This document shows, piece by piece, positions 45,938-57,108 of a stretch of DNA of 64,000 bases. How positions within the stretch are numbered: the stretch's first letter is position 1; the number at the start of each line of letters is the position of its first letter. The DNA is from Microbulbifer agarilyticus (GTDB taxonomy: Bacteria > Pseudomonadota > Gammaproteobacteria > Pseudomonadales > Cellvibrionaceae), in assembly GCF_001999945.1 (NCBI RefSeq), contig NZ_CP019650.1, positions 2,170,001-2,234,000 on the forward strand, in the 5' to 3' direction. The position numbers and the translations under genes are program-made. Below the pieces are notes generated by a model, which was not told the DNA's origin, searched no databases, and worked only from the letters and a program-made list of their open reading frames with translations.

Positions 45938-46321
45938 ATGACTGACGCACAGAGAATGAAATATCTGAAGATCGCCCTCGTCGTCCTTGGCATCTTCTTT
46001 ATCTTTGGAATATACATCATGATGATGTGGGTATGGCCGTCGGGCTGGGGCTGGACGCCGCGGCAGCCGGAATACGAGCAGATGATTATGGGACTCTACG
46101 CAACGCTCGGCGTATTCCTGATCAGGGCAGCAAAAAATCCGATGGAAAACCTGAGTCTTATCTGGTTTACCATTTGGTCCAGCATCGTACACGGCGCCAT
46201 AATGCTGGTACAGGCCTTAGTAGACGAGACCGAGCGGACGAACTTACTGGGTGATGTACCGGCACTGTTTCTGGTGGCCGCTGTGCTCTGGTATCTCATG
46301 CCCAAGCGACATTCACACTAG
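45938..46321 (+). CDS. DUF6632-family small membrane protein
   Basis: 127 residues, four membrane segments (about 8-32, 48-64, 72-92, 104-122). The first segment contains FIFGIYIMMMWVWPSGWGW, a pattern I associate with DUF6632 proteins. Preceded by an AATAGGAG ribosome site. Converges with the SSS symporter gene, 6 bases apart. Function unknown. Confidence 0.75.
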   Translation: MTDAQRMKYLKIALVVLGIFFIFGIYIMMMWVWPSGWGWTPRQPEYEQMIMGLYATLGVFLIRAAKNPMENLSLIWFTIWSSIVHGAIMLVQALVDETERTNLLGDVPALFLVAAVLWYLMPKRHSH

Positions 46322-46327
46322 CGCGCC

Positions 46328-47965
46328 CTATTCCAACCAGCGAAGCAGAACGAACAGGCAGAGAAACCACACAAGGAGCCAGGCACTGCGGCGATACCAG
46401 TTAACCTTGGCCTCCGTACGCAAGTGGTGACGTATTGCCTGTTCATATAGATCCGGCTCACCTTCGGTTCGCGCCCCTCCACCTTTCCATTTGCCACCGG
46501 GCAAAATGGAGACCGCAACTGCCGCAACAACTGTCACGAAAAAACCAATCACATTCCACCACAGCCAGGAGATTTCCGGCATAGTCAGCCAACATATGCC
46601 ATTTACCGCCACCCCGAGTGACAGCCCAACAATAACCTGCGGTCCCGCCACACGCTGCACTAAAAAGCCTAGTATGAACACCGCCAGAATCGGCCCATTC
46701 GCCAGCGAGCCGACCTTGTTGATAGCCTCCAACACCGTAGGCGCGATATCGCCCACGTAAAACGCCATAACCAGCGTAACAACGCCCCAGACCGCCGTCA
46801 TGCCCCGCGAATACACTAACTCTTTTCGTGCCGTCCAATGCCCACGGTGGAACCGCCGAACGTAATCTTCCATGGTCGTAGCACTTAATGAGTTCAGCAC
46901 CGAATCGAGGGACGACATCGCAGCGGCAAACAACGCCACCAGACTCAGCCCTACCAACCCAACGGGTAACGCGTTGATCATGTAGAGCGGTACAGCAAGA
47001 TTGTATTGGGGCCCCTGCCCGGTCGCCGGCAATGCTGAGACGAATGTCGGGTGTTGTGCGGCGTACACACCGATACCCACGCCCACCAGGCAGTACAGAA
47101 ACACCAGCGGGAAACGCAACACACCATTGATCAGCAGTGCATTATTGGTGGCGTCAATATTGCGGGTACTGAGTTGCCTCTGCACCTGGCTCTGATCACA
47201 ACCGTAATAGGAAACATACAGAAAAAGCCCACCAAACAGCATTGGCCAAAACGCGAACGTCTTGCCATCACCAAAACCGTGGTGCGCGAAGTCGAGCGTG
47301 GTTTTCCGCTCACTGTCGAAGGCCTGCCACATGGCATCCATCCCTCCGGCTACGGTCGTCAGTGAAACCAGAACCACCAGCAGCATGATGGCGAGAATGA
47401 GCAACTGCAATACATCGGAATAGATAACGCCACGAATCCCACCCATCACGTCATATACCACGGTAAAGGCTCCGAGTAGCAATACCGAAGCAAAAAAGCC
47501 CAACCCGGTAATCAAATCGATCACCAATGCAATGCTGTAGACGGTAACGGCGGTGGCAAATGCGCGAACGAATAGAAACAATCCGCTGAGAGTCAAGCGG
47601 GTGGCCAGATCAAAGCGCCGTTCGAGATAGGCATACACAGAGACGAGATTGAGGTGACGAAACAGCGGCATCACAAACAGGATCAACACCACCATCGCCA
47701 GTGGCACCGCGAGTTCATATTGCAGCCACAGCAGGCCGCCGCCCGCGGTAAACGCAACAAAGGCCGGCGCACCAAGAATGCTGTTGGTAGAGCACTGGGT
47801 GGCCATGATCGACAGGCCTACCGGCCACGGACCCAGGTTGCGCCCCGCCACATAGTAATCTTCCCGGCTGCCCTGGCGGCGCGACAACCAGTAAGCCATC
47901 CCCAGAAGGCCAACACAGTAAGCGGCAATAATTCCCCAATCAATCCCTGATATCTGCTGTGTCAT
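46328..47965 (-). CDS. Sodium:solute symporter (SSS family)
   Basis: 545 residues, about 13 to 14 membrane segments. SSS pattern: SREDYYVAGRNLGPWPVGLSIMATQCSTNS near the start (sodium and substrate sites), GGIRGVIYSDVLQLLI, DQSQVQRQLSTRN, AMSSLDSVLNSLSATTMEDY and a C-terminal tail. Resembles the SGLT-like sugar/cation symporters of marine bacteria. Substrate unknown. It lies 87 bases downstream of tpm on the same strand, possibly in one transcript. Confidence 0.9.
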   Translation of the reverse strand: MTQQISGIDWGIIAAYCVGLLGMAYWLSRRQGSREDYYVAGRNLGPWPVGLSIMATQCSTNSILGAPAFVAFTAGGGLLWLQYELAVPLAMVVLILFVMPLFRHLNLVSVYAYLERRFDLATRLTLSGLFLFVRAFATAVTVYSIALVIDLITGLGFFASVLLLGAFTVVYDVMGGIRGVIYSDVLQLLILAIMLLVVLVSLTTVAGGMDAMWQAFDSERKTTLDFAHHGFGDGKTFAFWPMLFGGLFLYVSYYGCDQSQVQRQLSTRNIDATNNALLINGVLRFPLVFLYCLVGVGIGVYAAQHPTFVSALPATGQGPQYNLAVPLYMINALPVGLVGLSLVALFAAAMSSLDSVLNSLSATTMEDYVRRFHRGHWTARKELVYSRGMTAVWGVVTLVMAFYVGDIAPTVLEAINKVGSLANGPILAVFILGFLVQRVAGPQVIVGLSLGVAVNGICWLTMPEISWLWWNVIGFFVTVVAAVAVSILPGGKWKGGGARTEGEPDLYEQAIRHHLRTEAKVNWYRRSAWLLVWFLCLFVLLRWLE

Positions 47966-48052
47966 TGCTGTGTACTTTGGTTATGTACTTCGTACTGCTG
48001 TTCTTTTGTTATTTGGGTGAAAACTCCTTGATCACCCGGCTTCATGACGCCG

Positions 48053-48685
48053 CTACCTCAGCAGCCAAACGACCTCGCGGGCCGGTACCTTACCCTTCAA
48101 GCCGCCATCTATTTCGGCAGAACCCAGCTGCTCCGTCTTGTAGGCGCTGTCGTAAAGCCGGTGAACCTCGGCAGCATCCACACAAAATGGCGGCCCTGGT
48201 AATTGGCTCTGATCGTAATCAATCGCCAGCAACAGCTGATCAGCCCCCTCGGTAAGCGCGATCAGGTGCGCTGCGTAGGCTGTGCGCATTGCCTCCGGCA
48301 GCGCTACCAGCGCGGCGCGATCGTACACCGCATCGATGGAACCCAGCGCGTCGCGCGTTAGTTCGAAAAAATCCCCTACAAAGACCTCCAGCTGCCCCGT
48401 ACTGTAGAGCTTTGCGTTGCCCACCTTAGCGACCTGCGGGTCCACATCAAGCTGCGCAAACAGCTGCTGGATCGCCACCTCACTCAACTCAGCACCAACA
48501 ACGCGGTAGCCGTGTTGTAGCAACCAGGCGATATCCAGTGTTTTACCGCACAGCGGCAAGAATATCCGGGCACCGGCCGATAACCGCAGAGCATCCAGAT
48601 GCTCAACCAGTAATGGGTGCGCATCCGGGTTGTGGAAGCCGATTTCGTTTTTGTGCCACTTATCCAGCCAAAATTTGTGTTCCAT
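48053..48685 (-). CDS. tpm: Thiopurine S-methyltransferase
   Basis: 210 residues; SAM-dependent, also detoxifies tellurite or selenite in bacteria. N-terminal WHKNEIGFHNPDAHPLL and LPLCGKTLDIAWLLQHGYRVVGAELS, then YDRAALVALPEAMR and LLAIDYDQSQLPGPPF. All are bacterial Tpm hallmarks. Divergent from hrpB with about 87 bases between starts. Confidence 0.94.
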   Translation of the reverse strand: MEHKFWLDKWHKNEIGFHNPDAHPLLVEHLDALRLSAGARIFLPLCGKTLDIAWLLQHGYRVVGAELSEVAIQQLFAQLDVDPQVAKVGNAKLYSTGQLEVFVGDFFELTRDALGSIDAVYDRAALVALPEAMRTAYAAHLIALTEGADQLLLAIDYDQSQLPGPPFCVDAAEVHRLYDSAYKTEQLGSAEIDGGLKGKVPAREVVWLLR

Positions 48686-48772
48686 ATACCTCGCCTTCGC
48701 AGATATTGCACCTGTGGCGCCAATGATGCGGACCTCGCCGCACCACGCCTTTTGCCCGGTATAATACCAGCT

Positions 48773-51316
48773 ATGTCTGAGTTACCTATCCACGAGGTGT
48801 TGCCCCAACTGCGCGACCGCCTCAACCAAGAAAACAATGTCGTTCTGCAGGCGCCCCCCGGCGCCGGCAAGACTACCGCGGTGCCACTGGCACTGCTGGA
48901 TAGCCCGTGGCTTGAGGGCCGCAGAATCATCATGCTGGAGCCCCGGCGTCTGGCAGCCCGCTCCGCTGCCGCCCGTATGGCCGACCTGCTTGGCGAGCCG
49001 GTGGGTAAAACCGTCGGCTATCAGATTCGCGCAGAGCGTAAATACGGCCGCGATACGCGCATCCTCGTGGTGACCGAAGGGATTCTCACCCGCTTGCTGC
49101 AGTCAGACCCCGAGCTCACCGATACCGCACTGGTCATTTTCGACGAATTCCATGAACGCAATCTGCAGGGTGACCTGGCACTGGCACTATGCCTGCAGTC
49201 TCAGGAGGTGTTGCGTGAAGATTTAAAGCTGTTGGTCATGTCGGCAACGCTTGATGCGGAAGCCGTCGCCGGCCTACTCGGCGAGGCCCCGGTGATTACT
49301 AGTGAAGGCCGCGCTTTCCCTGTCGATATTACGTACCTCCCCCACCCGCAGGTACCTGAGAACTTCCGCCAATTGCCGACAACGGTGGCACGCAAAGTGA
49401 GTGAATTGCTGGCACAGCAGGATGGAAGCGTGCTTGTGTTTCTCCCAGGAGTCGGCGAGATACGCCAGGTAGAAAGCTCACTTAGGGAGTCTCTCGGCAA
49501 TCAGCCACAGATATTAATCGCGCCGCTTTATGGCGACCTTAAGAAAGAGCAGCAGGACGCCGCCATCGCGCCCTGCCCCGATGGCAAGCGCAAAGTTGTG
49601 CTCGCCACGAATGTTGCCGAGACCTCTCTAACCATCGAAGGTATCCGTGTAGTGGTGGATGCGGGGCTTATGCGGGAATCGCGCTTCGACCCGAATACCG
49701 GTATGAATCGCCTGGTAACCACACAGATATCCCAGGCCTCTGCCACCCAGCGCACCGGCCGTGCCGGACGACTCAGTGAAGGGTATTGCCTGCGCCTGTG
49801 GAGCGAATCAACACAGCGGGGCATGGCGAAAAAGAACAGCCCTGAAATACTGTTAAGTGACCTGGCCCCGGTGATGCTCGAACTGGCCCAATGGGGCGTG
49901 AGCGAACCGAGTGAACTGCGCTGGCTGGATCTGCCACCACCGGGACCGACAGCACAAGCACAGGAATTACTGATCGAGCTAGGAGCGCTCGATACGCAAT
50001 TGCGGATTACCCCGCACGGGCAGAAAATACTGCAGCTCGGCACCCACCCCCGACTGGCCCATATGATGTTGTGCAGCGTGGAACTGGGTCTGCAGGAGCC
50101 GGCCACCCTACTCGCAGCACTTTTATCGGAGCGCGACATCTTCCGCGGGGAGCAGCGCTGGGATAGAGACATCCACAAACGCATGGAAGTATTGCTCGGG
50201 CGCACCAAAAACAGCCGCGCCGACTTCGCTTCGATTCAACGTATCCACCAACAGGCGAAGACCTGGCGTGCCCAACTCACGGAGCGAGATACCACTTCAG
50301 CGGCAATCGCGGACGCCCGGGACGCTACCGGTATTTTACTCGGCCTCGCCTATCCCGACAGAATTGCAAAAAATCGACACGACCGCGAACGGCGCTTCCT
50401 GCTTTCGAACGGGCGCGGCGCCCACTTCTCCCATGACGACGATTTGGCCCAGGAAGCGTTTCTCGTCATCGCAGACCTTGATGGCCAGGGTCGCGACGCG
50501 CGCATTCAACTGGCAGCGCGCATTGATCGAGAACTTCTGCACGAGTACTTTTCCGAGCTTATTGAGCAACGAGAGGCTGTGCGCTGGGATAATAGTGCTG
50601 GCCGCGCTATTGCAAGCAAGCAGACCCTGCTTGGCAAGCTGATACTGGAGGAAAAGCCCGCGCAGGATATTTCTCCCGAGCTGATCAGCCGCGCGTTGCT
50701 CGACGCCATTCGACAGGGTGGTTTGAGGCTGCTGCCCTGGACGAAAGATTCGGAGAACCTGCTGGAACGCGTGCGCTTTCTTTACCGCGAGCGGGAACAA
50801 TTTGCCGACTTACTGAGTGGACTGGCATTGCCCGAATGGAGCGAAGCCGCCCTAATTGAATCCCTTGAGTCGTGGCTGCTCCCGCACCTGAACGGCTTCA
50901 GCAAATTGGACCAGTTGAAGCAGCTGGATCTCAAAAGCATTCTGCTCTCACAACTGGAGTGGTCCACCCAGCAACAACTCGATGCGTTGGCACCGAGCCA
51001 CATTCAAGTGCCCAGCGGCTCCCGTATCGCCATTGACTACGGGGAGACACCGCCAGTCTTACCTGTTCGCTTACAAGAGATGTTTGGCCTCGGGCAAACC
51101 CCGACGATCATTAACGGTCGCTACCCACTAATGATTCACCTGCTGTCCCCAGCGCGACGTCCGGTGCAGGTCACTCGCGACCTGGCGAGCTTCTGGGAAA
51201 ATACCTATCAGGAAGTGAAAAAGGAATTACGTATTAAATACCAGAAACACTTCTGGCCGGATGACCCCACCACGGCGCAAGCGACCAGTAAAACCAAAAA
51301 GCGGATGAATGGTTAG
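48773..51316 (+). CDS. hrpB: ATP-dependent helicase HrpB
   Basis: 847 residues from ATG at 48773. DExH-box helicase: APPGAGKTT (residues 27-35), VTEGILTRLLQSDPELTDTALVIFDEFHERN, SATLD, ATNVAETSLTIEGIRVVVDAG, QRTGRAGR, HA2 and C-terminal HrpB domain ending near PVQVTRDLASFW. The role is not established in detail; it is widespread in gamma- and betaproteobacteria. Upstream in-frame codons are inside tpm's promoter region and are not used. Terminator shared with nfuA. Confidence 0.94.
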   Translation: MSELPIHEVLPQLRDRLNQENNVVLQAPPGAGKTTAVPLALLDSPWLEGRRIIMLEPRRLAARSAAARMADLLGEPVGKTVGYQIRAERKYGRDTRILVVTEGILTRLLQSDPELTDTALVIFDEFHERNLQGDLALALCLQSQEVLREDLKLLVMSATLDAEAVAGLLGEAPVITSEGRAFPVDITYLPHPQVPENFRQLPTTVARKVSELLAQQDGSVLVFLPGVGEIRQVESSLRESLGNQPQILIAPLYGDLKKEQQDAAIAPCPDGKRKVVLATNVAETSLTIEGIRVVVDAGLMRESRFDPNTGMNRLVTTQISQASATQRTGRAGRLSEGYCLRLWSESTQRGMAKKNSPEILLSDLAPVMLELAQWGVSEPSELRWLDLPPPGPTAQAQELLIELGALDTQLRITPHGQKILQLGTHPRLAHMMLCSVELGLQEPATLLAALLSERDIFRGEQRWDRDIHKRMEVLLGRTKNSRADFASIQRIHQQAKTWRAQLTERDTTSAAIADARDATGILLGLAYPDRIAKNRHDRERRFLLSNGRGAHFSHDDDLAQEAFLVIADLDGQGRDARIQLAARIDRELLHEYFSELIEQREAVRWDNSAGRAIASKQTLLGKLILEEKPAQDISPELISRALLDAIRQGGLRLLPWTKDSENLLERVRFLYREREQFADLLSGLALPEWSEAALIESLESWLLPHLNGFSKLDQLKQLDLKSILLSQLEWSTQQQLDALAPSHIQVPSGSRIAIDYGETPPVLPVRLQEMFGLGQTPTIINGRYPLMIHLLSPARRPVQVTRDLASFWENTYQEVKKELRIKYQKHFWPDDPTTAQATSKTKKRMNG

Positions 51317-51333
51317 ACCGCGGGTAAATCTTA

Positions 51334-51377
51334 CAGACATAAAAAAACGCGGCCCGGGCCGCGTTTTTTTATGTCTG
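51334..51377. terminator. Bidirectional terminator, perfect 44-nt palindrome
   Basis: From 51334 to 51377 the sequence equals its own reverse complement. The core is CGCGGCCCGGGCCGCG between seven A and seven T, flanked by CAGACAT and ATGTCTG. It terminates hrpB (+) and nfuA (-) from opposite sides. Confidence 0.95.
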
Positions 51378-51396
51378 CTTGCAGGATCAGGCAGGA

Positions 51397-51999
51397 TCAG
51401 TAGTAAGCCTGTGATTTGTCAGAATGGTCGGTAATATCCTTCACGCCCGCAAGCTCCGGCACCTTTTCTTTCAGGGTTTTCTCGACACCCTCTTTCAGGG
51501 TCATATCGACCATACCGCAGCCCTGACAGCCACCACCAAACTTCAGTACCGCAAACATGTCTTCGGTAACTTCTACCAGGCTCACCTGACCACCGTGGGA
51601 GGCCAGACCGGGGTTTACCTCACTGTACAGCACGTAGTTGATGCGATCTTCGATCGGGCTGTCATCGGTGACTTTGGGCATGCGGGAATTGGGTGCACGA
51701 ATGGTCAGCTGACCACCCATTTTATCCGCCGAGTAATCAACGCGAGCCTCGTCCAGGTAGGGCACGCTGCGGCCTTCAAAGAACGCTTTGAAGCCATCTA
51801 GCTGCATTTCCAGGTCGCCCTCTTTTTCTTCACCTGGACGGCTGTAGGCGATACAGGTTTCCGCGTTTGGGGTACCCGGGTTGGAGACAAACATACGGAT
51901 AGCAATACCTTCACAGTCCTGCTTGGACAGGAGGTCTCGCAGATACTCCTGGGCAGACTCGGTGATGGTAACGTTCAATTCTGACGACTGTTCTGACAT
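51397..51999 (-). CDS. nfuA: Fe-S cluster biogenesis protein NfuA
   Basis: 200 residues from ATG at 51999, with an AGAAGG ribosome site; the codons upstream to 52011 are not used. Degenerate HesB-like N-terminal domain ([14 protein letters not shown]) and a C-terminal Nfu domain with Cys158 and Cys161 ([12 protein letters not shown]) that holds a shared 4Fe-4S cluster. Delivers clusters under iron limitation or oxidative stress. Confidence 0.96.
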   Translation of the reverse strand: MSEQSSELNVTITESAQEYLRDLLSKQDCEGIAIRMFVSNPGTPNAETCIAYSRPGEEKEGDLEMQLDGFKAFFEGRSVPYLDEARVDYSADKMGGQLTIRAPNSRMPKVTDDSPIEDRINYVLYSEVNPGLASHGGQVSLVEVTEDMFAVLKFGGGCQGCGMVDMTLKEGVEKTLKEKVPELAGVKDITDHSDKSQAYY

Positions 52000-52121
52000 A
52001 GACCTTCTCAAATCTCAGGGCTTGCAATGGCCGGCACGGAATAACCGAGCTCTATGGTCGGGTATTCTACGCGCTAATCCCCGCAAGTAAAGTCGACCAC
52101 AAAGGGCATACCCGGCCGCAG

Positions 52122-52799
52122 TTATGCCAGAGCCCCCAGCAGCGCGCGCGCCGTGGCCTCCGAAGACGCGGGGTTCTGTCCCATGATCAGCAAGCCGTCA
52201 GTGGTGACATGGCTTTGCCAGTCATCGGTCTTGGAGTAGTCGGCACCATGCTGCTTCAGCATGTCTTCCACCAGGAATGGGACCACGTCGGTCAGGCCGA
52301 CCCCCTCCTCTTCACTGTTGCTAAACCCGGTGGCCTTGCGGCCCTTAACCAGTGGGTCACCGTGGGAATCTACGGTATGACGAAACACTGCCGGTGCGTG
52401 GCATACCGCACCCACGGGCTTATCTGAGCGATAGAAGCCCTGAATAAGCGCAATGGAGCGCTGGTCCTCAGCCAGATCCCATAGAGGACCGTGACCGCCG
52501 GGATAAAACAGCGCGTCGTAACCCTCCACATCGACTTCATCCAGAGACTTGGTATTCGCAAGGGCCTGCTGCGCCAAGCCGTCACTCTTGAAGCGACGTG
52601 TCGCCAGAGTCTGGGCATCGTCCGCGTCACTTTTCGGGTCGATGGGCGGCTGACCGCCTTTCGGGGAAGCAAGGGTGATATCTGCCCCCGCATCCACAAA
52701 TACGTAGTACGGAGCGGCGAACTCCTCGAGCCAAAAGCCGGTTTTTTGCCCGGTATCTCCCAGTTGGTCGTGGGAGGTTAATACCATCAGTATCTTCAC
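52122..52799 (-). CDS. DJ-1/PfpI-family protein (class I GATase-like, Hsp31-type)
   Basis: 225 residues. Nucleophile elbow AVCHAPAVF (Cys near residue 134) and acidic/oxyanion region PGGHGPLWDL. Long form with GFWLEEFAAPYYVFVDAGADITLASPKGGQPPIDPKSD, characteristic of Hsp31/YajL-like deglycase/chaperone branch. The proposed activities in this family include methylglyoxal breakdown and protein repair; which applies here is not known. Confidence 0.88.
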   Translation of the reverse strand: MKILMVLTSHDQLGDTGQKTGFWLEEFAAPYYVFVDAGADITLASPKGGQPPIDPKSDADDAQTLATRRFKSDGLAQQALANTKSLDEVDVEGYDALFYPGGHGPLWDLAEDQRSIALIQGFYRSDKPVGAVCHAPAVFRHTVDSHGDPLVKGRKATGFSNSEEEGVGLTDVVPFLVEDMLKQHGADYSKTDDWQSHVTTDGLLIMGQNPASSEATARALLGALA

Positions 52800-52977
52800 G
52801 CGCGTCTCCTCATGCTTTGAGTCATGCTGTGAGCACTCTGAGTGTAGCTCGCAGCGCTATAACCTTTTGTTTGATCAGCATAAAAACAGGATCTTACGAA
52901 GTGACCAGAAAGCCGATGCAGAGGGGTATCTGTGCTAATATTGCCGCCCTTTTGATCCCTGGTTTAAGGAAAATCCG

Positions 52978-55900
52978 ATGTCTGAGCAGTCCCGCGATCA
53001 ACGCCTGAAGCAGTTATACGCCGCCCTGGGCGAGCGCATCCTGATTCTGGACGGTGCCATGGGCACCATGATTCAGCGGGCTAAGCTGGAAGAAGCCGAC
53101 TACCGCGGTGCGCGCTTTGCCGACTACCCCTCCGACATCAAGGGCAACAACGACCTATTGGTCCTTACCCAGCCGGATCTGATCGAGCGCATCCACGGCG
53201 AATACCTGGAAGCCGGCGCGGACATTATTGAAACCAACACCTTCAACGCCACACGCCTGTCGCAATCCGATTACGACATGGAAGATCTGGTGCCGGAGCT
53301 TAACCGCGTCGCGGCCGAGGTCGCTCGGCGCGCTGCCGATCAATACTCCACGCCAGAAAAACCTCGCTATGTGGCTGGCGTACTCGGCCCAACCTCGCGC
53401 ACCGCGAGCATCTCACCGGACGTGAACGATCCCGGTGCCCGCAACGTCACCTTCAACGAGCTGGTAGAGAACTACATCGAGTCCACCAACGCGCTGATCG
53501 ATGGTGGGTCCGATATCATCCTGATCGAAACCATTTTCGACACACTGAACGCGAAGGCGGCGATTTACGCGGTGCAGGAAGTATTTGAACAACGCGGGTT
53601 TGAGTTGCCGATTATGATTTCCGGCACCATTACCGACGCTTCCGGGCGTACCCTGTCGGGACAGACCACCGAAGCGTTCTACTACTCCGTTGCCCACGCC
53701 AAACCTATCTCGGTCGGCCTCAACTGTGCCCTGGGCGCCACTGAATTACGCCCTTACGTCGAAGCACTGTCCAGCGTTTGCGCCGAACATGTCTCCGCGC
53801 ACCCGAATGCGGGACTGCCGAACGAATTCGGCGAATACGATGAAACGCCGGCAGAAACCGCGGCCGTGGTATCTGAATTCGCCCGCGCAGGCTTCCTGAA
53901 CATTCTCGGCGGTTGCTGCGGTACCACACCCGACCATATTCGCGCGATTGCCGACGCGGTCGCCGATGTTGCACCACGCAAGCTGCCCGAAATCAAACCC
54001 GCCCTGCGCCTGTCTGGCCTTGAGCCATATGTGGCAGACGAAAACGCGCTGTTCGTGAATGTCGGTGAACGCTGTAACGTTACCGGCTCCGCGCGCTTCA
54101 AGCGCCTGATCATGGAAGAGGATTACGATACTGCACTGCAAATCGCCGCCGCCCAGGTGGAAGACGGCGCTCAGGTAATCGACTTCAACATGGATGAGGC
54201 AATGCTGGATTCCGAGGCGGCTATGCGTCGTTTCCTCAATCTATGCGCGACCGAGCCCGACATCGCCAAGGTGCCGTTTATGGTCGACTCCTCCAAATGG
54301 GAGGTGATCGAAGCCGGCCTGCAGTGCATTCAGGGCAAACCCATCGTGAACTCCATCAGCCTGAAGGAAGGTGAAGAAGAGTTTATCGAGAAAGCACGCT
54401 TGTGCCTGCGCTACGGTGCCGCGGTTGTCGTGATGGCGTTTGACGAAACCGGACAGGCCGACACCTTCGAACGCAAGGTAGAAATCTGTACACGTAGCTA
54501 CGACGTGCTGGTAAATAAGGTGGGTTTCAATCCCACGGATATCGTTTTCGACCCGAACATTTTTGCGGTGGCGACCGGGATCGAAGAGCACAACAACTAT
54601 GCGGTGGACTTTATCGAAGCCACCCGCTGGATTCGTAAAAACCTGCCCGGTGCCAACGTATCCGGTGGCGTTTCCAACGTGTCCTTTTCGTTCCGCGGCA
54701 ACAACCCGGTGCGCGAAGCCATCCACTCGGTATTCCTCTACCACGCGGTAAAAGCCGGGATGAACATGGGCATCGTGAATGCTGGCATGCTGGAGGTCTA
54801 CACCGACCTGGCCGATGAACTGCGGGACAAAGTAGAGGACGTCATCCTTAACCGCAATGACGAGGCCACCGAAGCACTACTGGATATCGCCGAGAAATAC
54901 CGCGGTGACGGCAGCACCGCCGAGCGCAAGGAAGACCTCGCGTGGCGAGAGTGGCCGGTGAAAAAACGCCTCGAGCACGCCCTGGTAAAAGGTATTAACA
55001 ATTTTATCGAGGAAGATACCGAGCAAGCCCGCGCGGCCTCAACACGTCCACTGGACGTTATCGAAGGACCGCTGATGGACGGTATGAATGTGGTCGGTGA
55101 CCTGTTTGGCGAGGGCAAAATGTTCCTGCCGCAGGTGGTGAAATCGGCCCGTGTCATGAAGCAGGCCGTAGCCTATCTCCAGCCGTACATCGAAGCGGAA
55201 AAAACCGCAGACAGTAAATCCAACGGCCGTATCCTGATGGCCACGGTAAAAGGTGATGTGCACGATATCGGCAAGAACATCGTCGGCGTAGTACTTGCGT
55301 GCAATAACTTTGAGGTGATTGACCTGGGTGTCATGGTGGCCGCGGAAACCATTCTGCAAACCGCGAAAGAAAAGCAGTGCGACATCATCGGTCTCTCCGG
55401 CCTGATCACTCCGTCGTTGGACGAAATGGTGCACGTTGCCGCAGAGATGGAACGTCTCGAGTTCGATATTCCGCTGATGATTGGCGGCGCCACCACTTCC
55501 AAGGCGCACACCGCGGTTAAAATTGAACCGCAGTTCAAGCGCAACCAGGTGGTTTACGTCGCCGATGCGTCCCGCGCTGTCGGTGTCGCGAGCAAGTTAC
55601 TGTCCGCTGAACTGCGCCCCGATTTTGTGCAGGGCGTAAAGGATGAATATGTAAAAGTGCGTGAGCGCACGGCGAACCGCAAACGCAACGACCCCCGCCT
55701 CAGCTATGCGAAAGCACTGGAAAGCGGCCCACAGTTCGACTGGCAGAACTTCTCGCCCACCATTCCAAACAAGCCGGGCCTGACCGTACTGGATGACTTC
55801 CCACTGGATAAACTGGTGGACACCATCGACTGGACACCGTTCTTTATTTCCTGGGATCTCGCCGGCAAATACCCGGCCATTCTGAACGATGAAGTAGTAG

Positions 55901-56673
55901 GCGAAGCCGCTACCGACCTGTTCAAAAGTGCGCAAACCATGCTTGCCGATATTATCGAGAACAAGCGTCTGAAAGCCCGCGCCGTATTCGGCCTGTGGCC
56001 AGCCAATGCCGATGGCGATGACATTGTTGTGTACACCGATGAGAGCCGCACCGAAGAACGAGCGCGCCTGCATCAGATGCGCCAGCAGGTAATGAAGCGC
56101 GGTGGAGATGGCTTCTGCCGCTCACTGGCAGACTTTGTCGCACCAGTTGGCTCCGGTGTTACGGATTATGTCGGCGGCTTTGCTGTGACAACCGGTATCG
56201 GCGCCGACGAGCTTGCCGCCGAGTACGAAGCCAAGCACGACGACTACAGTGCAATCATGGTAAAAGCGCTGGCCGACCGTCTGGCTGAATCTTTCGCGGA
56301 GCACCTGCACCGTGAAGTGCGCAAAAATTACTGGGGTTACCAGGCTGAAGAAACACTGAGCAATGAAGAGCTGATCAAAGAAGCCTATAGCGGCATCCGC
56401 CCTGCACCCGGCTACCCCGCCTGCCCGGACCACACCGAGAAGGCCACGCTGTTCAAACTGCTGAGTGCAGAAGATAATGCCGGTATCGAATTAACCTCTA
56501 GCTTTGCCATGATGCCCGCCGCCGCGGTAAGCGGACTCTACTTTGCCCACCCGGAGTCCAAGTATTTCAATGTTGGCAAAATATCGCGGGACCAACTGGA
56601 GAGCCTCGCCGAGCGCAAGGGCATGCAAGTAGATGAACTGGAGCGCTGGCTGCGACCCAATCTAGAAGACTAA
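52978..56673 (+). CDS. metH: Cobalamin-dependent methionine synthase
   Basis: 1231 residues; transfers methyl from 5-methyl-THF to homocysteine. Homocysteine domain about 1-335 with zinc Cys pair in [11 protein letters not shown]; pterin domain about 355-615 ([34 protein letters not shown]); cobalamin domain with [11 protein letters not shown], His762 being the lower axial ligand (His759 in E. coli); and SAM-reactivation domain at about 900-1231 with [14 protein letters not shown]. 178 bases lie upstream; no cobalamin, SAM or SAH riboswitch was recognised. Confidence 0.97.
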   Translation: MSEQSRDQRLKQLYAALGERILILDGAMGTMIQRAKLEEADYRGARFADYPSDIKGNNDLLVLTQPDLIERIHGEYLEAGADIIETNTFNATRLSQSDYDMEDLVPELNRVAAEVARRAADQYSTPEKPRYVAGVLGPTSRTASISPDVNDPGARNVTFNELVENYIESTNALIDGGSDIILIETIFDTLNAKAAIYAVQEVFEQRGFELPIMISGTITDASGRTLSGQTTEAFYYSVAHAKPISVGLNCALGATELRPYVEALSSVCAEHVSAHPNAGLPNEFGEYDETPAETAAVVSEFARAGFLNILGGCCGTTPDHIRAIADAVADVAPRKLPEIKPALRLSGLEPYVADENALFVNVGERCNVTGSARFKRLIMEEDYDTALQIAAAQVEDGAQVIDFNMDEAMLDSEAAMRRFLNLCATEPDIAKVPFMVDSSKWEVIEAGLQCIQGKPIVNSISLKEGEEEFIEKARLCLRYGAAVVVMAFDETGQADTFERKVEICTRSYDVLVNKVGFNPTDIVFDPNIFAVATGIEEHNNYAVDFIEATRWIRKNLPGANVSGGVSNVSFSFRGNNPVREAIHSVFLYHAVKAGMNMGIVNAGMLEVYTDLADELRDKVEDVILNRNDEATEALLDIAEKYRGDGSTAERKEDLAWREWPVKKRLEHALVKGINNFIEEDTEQARAASTRPLDVIEGPLMDGMNVVGDLFGEGKMFLPQVVKSARVMKQAVAYLQPYIEAEKTADSKSNGRILMATVKGDVHDIGKNIVGVVLACNNFEVIDLGVMVAAETILQTAKEKQCDIIGLSGLITPSLDEMVHVAAEMERLEFDIPLMIGGATTSKAHTAVKIEPQFKRNQVVYVADASRAVGVASKLLSAELRPDFVQGVKDEYVKVRERTANRKRNDPRLSYAKALESGPQFDWQNFSPTIPNKPGLTVLDDFPLDKLVDTIDWTPFFISWDLAGKYPAILNDEVVGEAATDLFKSAQTMLADIIENKRLKARAVFGLWPANADGDDIVVYTDESRTEERARLHQMRQQVMKRGGDGFCRSLADFVAPVGSGVTDYVGGFAVTTGIGADELAAEYEAKHDDYSAIMVKALADRLAESFAEHLHREVRKNYWGYQAEETLSNEELIKEAYSGIRPAPGYPACPDHTEKATLFKLLSAEDNAGIELTSSFAMMPAAAVSGLYFAHPESKYFNVGKISRDQLESLAERKGMQVDELERWLRPNLED

Positions 56674-56777
56674 TCAAGGGATAGTCGAAGACGGGGCGTC
56701 GGCCGTCCTGGATGGAAAGTCCTGGATGGAAAAGTATCGAAAGAAAAATACGCGTTCGCTGGAAAAAGGAATCCGGT

Positions 56778-57002
56778 ATGAATCACACCGACGACAAAGA
56801 TCGGCAGCAGAAACCATCGTTTGGCCAGGTTGTGCTCAGCACCCTGGCTGCAGCGGTGGGCGTGCAGTCGGATAAGAATCGCGAAAGGGATTTCAAGGCA
56901 GGCAGCTTCAAGGCCTACATTGCTGCAGGCATTATCTTCACCGCCGCATTTGTTGCGGTGCTGATCCTGGTAGTGAAAACAGTGCTAAGCAATATGGGAT
57001 AA
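56778..57002 (+). CDS. DUF2970-family small membrane protein
   Basis: 74 residues from ATG at 56778, behind an AAAAAGGA site. DUF2970 pattern: KPSFGQVVLSTLAAAVGVQSDKNRERDF, followed by one membrane helix (about 49-70, AGIIFTAAFVAVLILVVKTVL). Function unknown; common in gammaproteobacteria. It follows metH by about 100 bases. Confidence 0.9.
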   Translation: MNHTDDKDRQQKPSFGQVVLSTLAAAVGVQSDKNRERDFKAGSFKAYIAAGIIFTAAFVAVLILVVKTVLSNMG

Positions 57003-57108
57003 ACCCAAATCGCGCCGAACACTTGGTCACCAGGCAATCGCCAACCTACTCCACACCGACAAACGATCGGAGCGAAGCGGGTTTAGCGCAGCGAGGAAGG
57101 GACTGAGA

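Noticed and set aside
52800..52977. Possible riboswitch before metH
   Set aside because: I looked for the cobalamin box, SAM-II, SAM-I and SAH motifs and saw none. Only a short hairpin near GCAGAGGGGTATCTGTGC.
56674..56777. In-frame upstream extension of the DUF2970 gene from 56712
   Set aside because: The ATG at 56778 has a purine-rich site and begins at the usual DUF2970 N-terminus.
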